Assembly (NCBI GenBank): GCA_947627445.1
Contig: CANQWA010000019.1
Span: forward strand, 1-51,280
Source: an uncultured Ruminococcus sp.
Lineage (GTDB): Bacteria; Bacillota; Clostridia; Oscillospirales; Ruminococcaceae
DNA length: 51,280 nt
Direction: 5' to 3'
In this document: positions 34,567 to 41,916 of the stretch, one piece after another
How the letters are laid out: each line of letters begins with the position of its first letter
Position numbering within the stretch: position 1 is the stretch's first letter
Position numbers and translations under genes: made by a program
The notes under the pieces: model-generated
The model's input: only the letters and a program-made list of their open reading frames with translations
The model's database searches: none
What the model was told of the DNA's origin: nothing

Positions 34567-35640
34567 ATGAATCTCTATCTGAGAAAAGACGGAAGGTATG
34601 AATCACGGATTCCAAATGGAAAGAAAAGTGATGGGAAAAGATCATTTTTGTACGTTTTCGCTCACACAAAAGAGAAGTGCATGGAACGCGTGCAGGAGAT
34701 TCGCTGGAAAATGATGCCGAGTAAACCATGCGAGTTGACGTTTAATGCGCTTTATGAAGAATGGTTTCGCAGCATTCAACATCGAGTAAAGGAATCCACT
34801 GCAGCAAATTATGCCATGAAAGCAAGTAAACACATTTTGCCGTTTTTAGGCAAAAATCCTGTTAGTTCTGTCACTGCGGATGATATTTACTCATTTATAT
34901 CCGAAAAGCAGAAAGAAGGGTTTTCATCCCGATATATAGCAGATATCATCATTCTAATCAAGACGATTTTCAAATATGCTGTCAGAACTTATCAGATATT
35001 TAATCCGTTAGACGGAATTATGCTTCCAAAAAAGAAAGCTCCGGAAATCCAGCTCCTTGACGAAACGGAACAAAACAAACTACAGCAATATATTTCATCA
35101 CACCAAAACCGCAGCACTTTGGGGACGGCATTATCCATGACGACAGGAGTGCGTATCGGAGAGCTTTGCTCTTTGCAGTGGGGAGATATCGATTTAGAAA
35201 AACGTATTTTGACCGTCAGAAAAACCATGCAGCGTATTCAGTGTCCAACGGAAACAAGCAAAACAAAGCTTGTCATTACAAGCCCGAAGAGTGAATCCTC
35301 TCGGCGTCAGATTCCAATTCCGAACTGTATGATGAGCTTTTTACTTGAATTCAAGGGAAAATCAGGGGAATATATCCTGACAGGAACGGAGAAACCGATT
35401 GAACCGAGAGCAATGCAGTATCGTTTCCGCACGATCCTGAAAAACGCAAAATTACCGTCAGTCCATTTTCATGCCCTTCGGCACATATTCGCTACAAATT
35501 GTATTAAGTTGGGATTTGATGTAAAAGCTCTCAGTGAAATATTGGGGCATAGTTCGGTCGAAATCACGCTGAATCGGTACGTTCATTCTTCTTTTGATCA
35601 GAAACGTGAATATATGAATCGTGTTCAAATGAAGTTTTAA
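34567..35640 (+). CDS. Tyrosine recombinase (site-specific invertase candidate)
   Basis: A 357-residue phage-integrase-family recombinase. It has an N-terminal arm (about 1-50), a SAM-like core-binding domain (about 55-150) and a catalytic domain with Arg196 (GVRIGEL), His302-x-x-Arg305-His306 (HALRH), His328 (LGHSS) and the nucleophile Tyr338 (LNRYVH), all intact. AAGGAGG precedes the ATG. It lies alone between perfect 26-bp inverted repeats with no excisionase or phage genes. The arrangement suggests inversion of its own segment rather than prophage integration, although integrases of small elements look similar. Confidence 0.92.
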   Translation: MNLYLRKDGRYESRIPNGKKSDGKRSFLYVFAHTKEKCMERVQEIRWKMMPSKPCELTFNALYEEWFRSIQHRVKESTAANYAMKASKHILPFLGKNPVSSVTADDIYSFISEKQKEGFSSRYIADIIILIKTIFKYAVRTYQIFNPLDGIMLPKKKAPEIQLLDETEQNKLQQYISSHQNRSTLGTALSMTTGVRIGELCSLQWGDIDLEKRILTVRKTMQRIQCPTETSKTKLVITSPKSESSRRQIPIPNCMMSFLLEFKGKSGEYILTGTEKPIEPRAMQYRFRTILKNAKLPSVHFHALRHIFATNCIKLGFDVKALSEILGHSSVEITLNRYVHSSFDQKREYMNRVQMKF

Positions 35641-35678
35641 GACAGTAGGCAGCTTGAAAAATGAATATGCTTGGAAAC

Positions 35679-35704
35679 CCTTCTCAAAATATCGCCTTTG
35701 GCGA
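35679..35704 (-). repeat. Right inverted repeat of the recombinase-flanked segment
   Basis: 26 bp, exactly the reverse complement of 34377-34402, starting CCTTCTCAAAATATCG. It lies 107 bp before the start of the four-repeat dockerin gene. No convincing promoter is visible between it and that gene. Confidence 0.92.
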
Positions 35705-35810
35705 TTTGCAAACGGTGATATGAATTCGGTTAATGCCGGAAACCATATAGAACAGGTATTTTTCAGCGTTAGAGTTCTTATCCAAATATTAGCGATTTTA
35801 GGAGGTCAAT

Positions 35811-37838
35811 ATGAAAAACTTAATTAAAAAAATTGTGGCAGGTATGAGTGCTGCGGCGGTGCTTATATTTGGAAGTTCTTTGCCTATTCCGAAAGCAGAA
35901 AATTTCTCTGCTTGGATTGTTGCAAATGCCGCTCTTGGTGAGGCTGAGAATTTTCTCGGAACAGGTACAGATTCAAGTGGAGTAACAATTTACAATACTA
36001 ACTCCAAGTATTCATTCAACATGAATGGACGTTCGTGTTATCAGGGTATTGTGTTTGATGATTCAAAATCAACTGCACAGATTACTTATGATATTTCGGA
36101 CATAGATACGCTTTCATTTACGATTGGTCATGTTGACAATACAAGTAATGGAAATGCAACGGCAAAATTTTATCTTGACGGAGATGAATATGATAGCTTT
36201 ACAATGTATTGGACAATGCCACTCATGGAGTACGAGCTTGATTGCTCTTTTGCAGATTCATTGCAAATCATTATTGAACGTGACGGTGCAAGCAGCTATG
36301 CATTTACAGATGTAACTGTTGATGGTATTAGCGCAGCAAGACCTTCAAAAGCTCCTGAATACAAATCTGCAGAGGATTTTCTGAACCAGTCATTTGCCGG
36401 CGTAAATGTAAGAGAGGGCAATGTAGATTCAAGAGAACCTGATTTCTATATGAATGGACGAGGCTATTATCAGGGAATTATATTTGAAAGTACAAATGTA
36501 TCAAGAGAAGTTGATTTTAATGTTGAAAATGTTGATACTGTTTCATTTACAATTGGACACATTGATAATGACGATGGAAATAATGCAACAATGAGATTTT
36601 ACCTTGATGATAAAGAATATGACAGTGTGAATTTGTACTGGAATATGAATCTCGTCGATTATACACTGGATGTTACTGATGCTAAGACAATTCGTATTGT
36701 TGTAGAAAGAAGCGGAGCCTATGGGGAAAATAGTTGCTATGCTTTTGCAGATGTTTCAGTAGATAATTATGAGCCTGAAAAAAAACACACTATAGCAGAA
36801 TATGATACTGTTGAAGGTTTTCTGAAAAGTGGACATGATTCTTCAAATATTAGTGTAGCCAATCCGAAAGCAGTTGAACCACAATTCAATATGAATGGAC
36901 GTAATTATTTTCAGGGGCTTGTTTTTACGAATACTAATCAAAATGCAGATGTATCGTATAATGTTGAAAATTTAAAATCTTTATCATTTACAATTGGACA
37001 TATTGACAATAGTGGGACTTCAAATGCAACAGCTGTGTTTTATCTTGATGAAAAAAAGTATGATAGCGTAGATCTTTTCTGGACTATGCCGTTGCAACAA
37101 TATGTGCTTGATGTTTCAGAAGCAAAAGTATTACGAATAGTAATTCAAAGAAGCGGAGCCTATGGCGAAAACAGCAGCTATGCTTTTGCAGAGTTTGCTG
37201 TTGATAAAATTCAACCTTCAAAATACCATGTTGTACCACAGTATGGTACACCCTATGAATTTATAAATAGTGGGTTTGCTACATCCGGCATATGGATTCC
37301 GAATATAGAAGCTAAAGAACCGGAATATTATATAAATGAAAAAGGTTATTATCAAGGACTTGTGTTTTCAAATTCAAATCAAAGTGCATCAGTATGCTAT
37401 AATGTAGAGAATCTCGATTCTGTTTCATTTACAATTGGTCATGTTGATGGTTCGGGAAGTGGAAAAGCAAAATTCACATTTTATCTTGATAATAAAAAAT
37501 ATAATGAAGTCAGTCTCACTTCTGACATGGAACCTTTGGAATATACGATAGAATGTCCAGAAACTACAGTTTTAAAAATTAATATAACAAGAAGTGGAGC
37601 TTATGCTGATAATAGTGGGTACGTTCTTGCCGATGTATCAATTGTTCCAAAAGATTTGAAAGGCGACTGCAACAATGACGGGTCGTTCACCATAGCTGAT
37701 GCTATACTGCTCCAAAAATGGCTCTTAGCTGTTTCCAATACAAAACTTGCTGATTGGGAATCTGCTGATTTTTGTGAAGATGGCAATCTTAATATATTCG
37801 ATCTTGCTATGATGAAATGTAAACTTGTAAATGTTTGA
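35811..37838 (+). CDS. Secreted four-repeat NPCBM-like protein with dockerin
   Basis: A 675-residue secreted protein: signal-peptide-like N-terminus (about 1-40), four tandem repeats of about 145 residues (from about 43, 181, 326 and 473), then a type I dockerin (about 617-675; GDCNNDGSFTIADAILL and a weaker second loop). Each repeat follows a pattern of FxMNGRxYYQGIVF, SFTIGHID, FYLDxxxYDS and ERSGAY, resembling NPCBM/CBM51-type sugar-binding modules. No catalytic domain is present, so it is a candidate multivalent carbohydrate-binding or adhesion subunit. TTTTAGGAGG precedes the ATG. Its DNA is distinctly AT-rich. It has no promoter of its own that I can find and sits just outside an invertible-looking promoter segment. 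Confidence 0.85.
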   Translation: MKNLIKKIVAGMSAAAVLIFGSSLPIPKAENFSAWIVANAALGEAENFLGTGTDSSGVTIYNTNSKYSFNMNGRSCYQGIVFDDSKSTAQITYDISDIDTLSFTIGHVDNTSNGNATAKFYLDGDEYDSFTMYWTMPLMEYELDCSFADSLQIIIERDGASSYAFTDVTVDGISAARPSKAPEYKSAEDFLNQSFAGVNVREGNVDSREPDFYMNGRGYYQGIIFESTNVSREVDFNVENVDTVSFTIGHIDNDDGNNATMRFYLDDKEYDSVNLYWNMNLVDYTLDVTDAKTIRIVVERSGAYGENSCYAFADVSVDNYEPEKKHTIAEYDTVEGFLKSGHDSSNISVANPKAVEPQFNMNGRNYFQGLVFTNTNQNADVSYNVENLKSLSFTIGHIDNSGTSNATAVFYLDEKKYDSVDLFWTMPLQQYVLDVSEAKVLRIVIQRSGAYGENSSYAFAEFAVDKIQPSKYHVVPQYGTPYEFINSGFATSGIWIPNIEAKEPEYYINEKGYYQGLVFSNSNQSASVCYNVENLDSVSFTIGHVDGSGSGKAKFTFYLDNKKYNEVSLTSDMEPLEYTIECPETTVLKINITRSGAYADNSGYVLADVSIVPKDLKGDCNNDGSFTIADAILLQKWLLAVSNTKLADWESADFCEDGNLNIFDLAMMKCKLVNV

Positions 37839-38022
37839 TAAGCATCCGTAAAGATGTATTCAACCTCGTCTTACAGTTGATTTGTCGTATTCCTTTTCCG
37901 GGCATAATACTGTCCGCTGTCTGACCTTTTCATAAATAGTGCATTGCAATAAGGGTAGAATTTACATTTTTATTCACTTTGCCGAAAATTCTGGAAATAT
38001 AGGAAAACAGGAGGAGAAAACC

Positions 38023-40296
38023 ATGAAGGATTTATTTGCCGGTTTGAGATCTGCCGTTGAAGACGCCAATAATTCCGGCAACGCAACGGAAAACAACTCT
38101 AAAAACGACCGACCCGCACAGAGTAGCTTAAAGAAAAAAGACACAGCCAGCCGTGATTATGACCTGTTTGTCCAGAACATATCCCAATATGAAAACAAAA
38201 CCTTATCGGTAGACTGCTCTGAGGAAAAGATCCGGGAAGTCGAAAGAAAGAAACGGGAACTTCTCGCTGGTTATGATGCTGACATAAGGAGGTATAAAAA
38301 TGCCGAAAACGATTTCGACAACAAAATTCTTGCTGAAAAGAAAGAACTTGTAAGACAGGAGGAGGAAAGAAACAAAATTGCCAATGAGCTTGAAATTATA
38401 CGCAATTCTCCTAATGATTCACAGTTTAAATTCAAACGTCCCCAAATCAATTCATCTGTCAAAGAATTCATGACGAATTCATTTGAGAAAAAGCTCATGT
38501 CAAAGAAGGAATGCGCTGCTATGGTTGAGCCGGTTGAAAGCGTCTGCGAAACCGACAAGCAACTCAAGAACATGGAGGACATCGCTAAGGCAATGAACGA
38601 CTTTGAGGAGAGCGACGTCTGCAAACAGCTCATTAATTGTATTCCGACGGATGAATTAATCAAAAAGATCATCAACATATGCATCCTTTCATTTACCGGA
38701 ATATTCTTTCTATTCGTAATGCTCGGAGGGCTTAAGATTGGTTTTATCACAGTTATTCTCCGTGCGGTTTTGTGGATAGCACTCTATCCTCTGATTGGTC
38801 TTATCCTCACAAACTTAATTTACAAGTTGTTTTTATCCCGCAAGAAAGAGTACAAAACTGATTCCTCTCCGTCCTATGGAAAAATTGCTATTGCCGCACT
38901 GCCTTCGTTTCTGTTGTTTGCGCCTTACCTTTCAGGAATTGCTGTTAACCTTGTCATGGAAATAGTGCTCTCGAGTTCAATTGTAGTACGGCTTATCGTT
39001 GGTCTGATTATCGCCTGCATAGCATATGGTGTAAGCTATGGCATTTTCTCGAGAGCATTCGTTCTCAACCTGATAAGAAAACTACCCATTACTAAGAAAT
39101 TCATGCTTAAAAAGCTCTTCGCTGACTGTGAAAATGACACAGAAGCTGTTGAAGGCATGTATTACTTCGTGAACTCTGAAGTCATTCTGACATATTATGA
39201 AAAGAACTATATCGCGACCACAATATCCTATCTTGAATCCAAGCTTAAAGAGGCAGAGGAAGCAGTCAAAACGCAAAAAAGCTGTATTGATTCGGTGATC
39301 AAGCGCAAGGGCGATGCCGTTAAGCAGACTCAAGCTGCCGATGCAAAGTGGAAAAAAGACATTGCCACGATGGATATTGCCATTGTTGCAGCTAAGAAAA
39401 TCACTGCGGACTATCAGTCCGAGCTTGATGAATGCGTTAACACTATAAAGGGTTGGTTAACAACTCACTTAACTGCAGACAACGCTCCTAAAAAGGAATG
39501 GCTTGAGGACAACTGGTTTGGTGATTATATATGTTTCAACGGAACATATAGCAGAAACGGCATTAAAGTCGTTCCACACAGCCCGAAGCAGGATACCAGA
39601 AAGATGGGTATAAGGGTTCTTTACAATGCCAGAGAAAAAGGACGGCTTGATGCTCTTGCTGAAGCTATCCAGAAGACTATCTCCGCATTTGACCATATTA
39701 TTCCCAGAGATTTGGTTGATTATACTGTGGTTGATTTCAATATGGGCGAATTGGGACAGCTCTACGGATATGATATAGACTGGAAGACTTATCAGAGCAA
39801 CGTTTCTGGGGGAATGGGAAAGATAGTAAAGGGACTTGTGGAGCGTGTTGGAAGCCCTACCCAAGCAAAAGATTTTACAAGAGGACTTGAAGAAATTCTT
39901 AACAACAAACAAGAGTATATGCGCTCGCAGATAGAAAGGCTTCGTGAAATCCAATCAAAACTTTCTGTACCACAGATCAACACAAGAATAATCAACACTC
40001 TCAAAAGCATGAACCCCATCAAGTATCAGGTCGTTATCTTTATTCCTGAGCACGAAGACGAATCTGGCAGTATTTACGATATTCCAAATCTCTTCCAAGC
40101 GTTGACATCCTTGGGTGATGGCTTTATCCCAGTATTCTTAGACGATGAAGAAACATATGCTGAAAGAGTCGAAAAAGAAGGAAAGCAGTACGGAAGTGGC
40201 AGAACTATCGCTGCGTATATGCGCGGCTGTCCTGAAACGGTTGTGCTTGACGTCAACGGCGAGGAGAGATATCGTAATACAAGAGATACTGCGTAA
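38023..40296 (+). CDS. Membrane coiled-coil protein with degenerate FtsK-like domain
   Basis: A 757-residue protein that I do not recognise by name. Parts: Ser/Asn/Lys-rich N-terminus, coiled coil (about 55-130), two pairs of membrane helices (about 215-270 and 287-345), a second coiled coil (about 395-475), and a C-terminal domain (about 495-757). The C-terminal domain has LVDYTVVDFNMGELGQLYG and YQVVIFIPEHEDESGS, and GFIPVFLDDEE. These line up in order with the ADFKRVEF and Walker B strands of the FtsK-like ATPase encoded downstream, but a Walker A loop is lacking. AGGAGGAG precedes the ATG at 38023. First gene of a four-gene operon. An inactive ATPase-like membrane subunit is my inference. 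Confidence 0.6.
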   Translation: MKDLFAGLRSAVEDANNSGNATENNSKNDRPAQSSLKKKDTASRDYDLFVQNISQYENKTLSVDCSEEKIREVERKKRELLAGYDADIRRYKNAENDFDNKILAEKKELVRQEEERNKIANELEIIRNSPNDSQFKFKRPQINSSVKEFMTNSFEKKLMSKKECAAMVEPVESVCETDKQLKNMEDIAKAMNDFEESDVCKQLINCIPTDELIKKIINICILSFTGIFFLFVMLGGLKIGFITVILRAVLWIALYPLIGLILTNLIYKLFLSRKKEYKTDSSPSYGKIAIAALPSFLLFAPYLSGIAVNLVMEIVLSSSIVVRLIVGLIIACIAYGVSYGIFSRAFVLNLIRKLPITKKFMLKKLFADCENDTEAVEGMYYFVNSEVILTYYEKNYIATTISYLESKLKEAEEAVKTQKSCIDSVIKRKGDAVKQTQAADAKWKKDIATMDIAIVAAKKITADYQSELDECVNTIKGWLTTHLTADNAPKKEWLEDNWFGDYICFNGTYSRNGIKVVPHSPKQDTRKMGIRVLYNAREKGRLDALAEAIQKTISAFDHIIPRDLVDYTVVDFNMGELGQLYGYDIDWKTYQSNVSGGMGKIVKGLVERVGSPTQAKDFTRGLEEILNNKQEYMRSQIERLREIQSKLSVPQINTRIINTLKSMNPIKYQVVIFIPEHEDESGSIYDIPNLFQALTSLGDGFIPVFLDDEETYAERVEKEGKQYGSGRTIAAYMRGCPETVVLDVNGEERYRNTRDTA

Positions 40297-40418
40297 AATC
40301 CGTGGACATGGATATTTCAAAAAGTTCTTGAAAAGCATACGGCAGAATGTCTGAGATGTGACAAAGTTTTCAAGTATGAGGATTATGATATATAATGATT
40401 CCATTGGAGGTGGTGCAA

Positions 40419-41192
40419 ATGTATGAACAGGAAGACCCAGAACAAGAGCAGCAACAGCCAAGATGCCCATGTTACGATGGAAGTTTTAACTGTAACAGGC
40501 TAAATGTATCGATCAATTCCTCTGACGTCAGTAACTTCTGTGAGAGTGATTTTGATTCTTGCCCGGCTTACAACGGCGAAGGTGTCCTTGATAACAATGC
40601 TGAAAAGAACATTGAGTATGCTTTTGAACGGTTTGCAAATGCTGTGTTTGAAAGCGTGTATGATTTTAGAATAGAACTTGCTGCCAGGGCAGATAAGTGT
40701 TGCATGGAGTCGATAAATGAAATTCTGGCAGTTGCAAATTATGTGGGCGGAGCAAATATTTCCGTCTGTGGCAGGTTTACAGCAATTCTCTCGTTTGAGG
40801 AAGAAAATGCAAAAAAACTGGATAGTAAACTAAATTCACTTGCCTGTACAATGATTCCAAGGATGAATTGTTATGGTGGTGAAGGAACTCCGACTGTGTC
40901 ATCCGAGGACTTTGAGTATATTGAGTACATTGCAGAGCGATGTTGTCGTGAGATTACCGATGCCGCAAAGAGTATTCATCCGGAGGTGAGTCAAAGATTT
41001 GAATGGGCGATAAACGACATTGCTGATCAAATGATTACATATGCGACTGACCTTCCCAATTCTGTCGGCTATGAAATAGTCGATGCAAAGGAAAAATTCA
41101 AGTCAGCAGTCAATATGGCAAAGGGAGCTGCTGAATCATTTGGACATCCGGTACTCAATACGTCAACCGTCAAATGGGAAATTTCCGACTGA
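40419..41192 (+). CDS. Hypothetical protein with Cys-rich N-terminus
   Basis: A 257-residue protein of unknown function. The first 45 residues are acidic and Cys-rich (RCPCYDGSFNCN, NFCESDFDSC), suggesting a metal site or disulfides. The rest appears mainly helical (YAFERFANAVFESVYDFRI, EYIAERCCREITDAAKSIHP). There is no signal peptide or membrane helix. I chose the ATG at 40419, 8 nt after GGAGGTG; the ORF also opens at 40395. It is 13 nt upstream of the next gene and part of the FtsK-like operon. Its size and helical make-up could suit a translocated substrate or an adaptor, but nothing proves this. Confidence 0.7.
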   Translation: MYEQEDPEQEQQQPRCPCYDGSFNCNRLNVSINSSDVSNFCESDFDSCPAYNGEGVLDNNAEKNIEYAFERFANAVFESVYDFRIELAARADKCCMESINEILAVANYVGGANISVCGRFTAILSFEEENAKKLDSKLNSLACTMIPRMNCYGGEGTPTVSSEDFEYIEYIAERCCREITDAAKSIHPEVSQRFEWAINDIADQMITYATDLPNSVGYEIVDAKEKFKSAVNMAKGAAESFGHPVLNTSTVKWEISD

Positions 41193-41205
41193 TAAAGGAG
41201 AAAAA

Positions 41206-41898
41206 ATGTCAAATAGAATCGATTTTACAGACAGAGGTATCATTCCAATATATCAGGATGTTGCCGAAAGCAATGTCAGATCTCTTGAAAACTTCCTTGA
41301 TGCAATGGAAGCAATATGCAGAAAAAGAGCCTATAAGCCGCTTGTGGATTTCACAAATCGAGTCATAAAATTTTATGAGGAAGACTTTCGCAGCCACGTG
41401 ATGTCTTGCTTCGACTCCTGGCAGAACAGCGATTTCAGCCTTGACGCTCTTGCAATAAGATGTGGAGCGGGTCAAGGGGCTGCAAACACAGGAAGAAGAT
41501 ACATGGAAGAGCTTCGTACAAATCTTGAGGGAATGTTCCGAAGAAGCTTTCAAAGGGTCGTTGTAGACACCGATGCGCCAATTCTTGAGCAAAAGGACAT
41601 TCTTGAAGCTAACGACGAACTGAACAGCCTAAAAAGAAGTGCAGAGATGATAAAGGACAATGCTGTTTCGCAATGCAGTATGCGTTCCGACCAAAATATG
41701 CTCTATACACTTATTGCACCCGTGATAAAGAACACAGGTGAAAGCATCTGTGGATCCTTCGGAAGCATGAATATAATCGTAGAAGAAGGAGCGTTTATTT
41801 TTGGCGGAGGTGTCAACGATACAGTGGGCTCTATTCACATGGGTTCGACTCTTGAAAAGGTCGATTTCAGTTGGCCTGCCTATGAAAGCTTTATTTGA
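41206..41898 (+). CDS. Hypothetical helical protein of the FtsK-like operon
   Basis: A 230-residue protein that I do not recognise. It appears largely helical (VAESNVRSLENFLDAMEAIC, EEDFRSHVMSCFDSWQNSDF, YMEELRTNLEGMFRRSFQRV) and ends in a Gly-rich beta segment (IIVEEGAFIFGGGVNDTVGS). The SW pair and helical hairpin look vaguely like WXG100 proteins but are not a convincing match. AAAGGAG precedes the ATG at 41206. The ATPase gene starts 18 nt after its stop, so the two are tightly coupled. Confidence 0.7.
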   Translation: MSNRIDFTDRGIIPIYQDVAESNVRSLENFLDAMEAICRKRAYKPLVDFTNRVIKFYEEDFRSHVMSCFDSWQNSDFSLDALAIRCGAGQGAANTGRRYMEELRTNLEGMFRRSFQRVVVDTDAPILEQKDILEANDELNSLKRSAEMIKDNAVSQCSMRSDQNMLYTLIAPVIKNTGESICGSFGSMNIIVEEGAFIFGGGVNDTVGSIHMGSTLEKVDFSWPAYESFI

Positions 41899-41916
41899 CG
41901 AAAAGGAGATGATGGT

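Noticed and set aside
34567-35640. Tyrosine recombinase as part of a prophage or conjugative element
   Set aside because: No phage or conjugation genes surround it, and perfect inverted (not direct) repeats flank the gene closely, which fits inversion better. Integration of a small element is not fully excluded.
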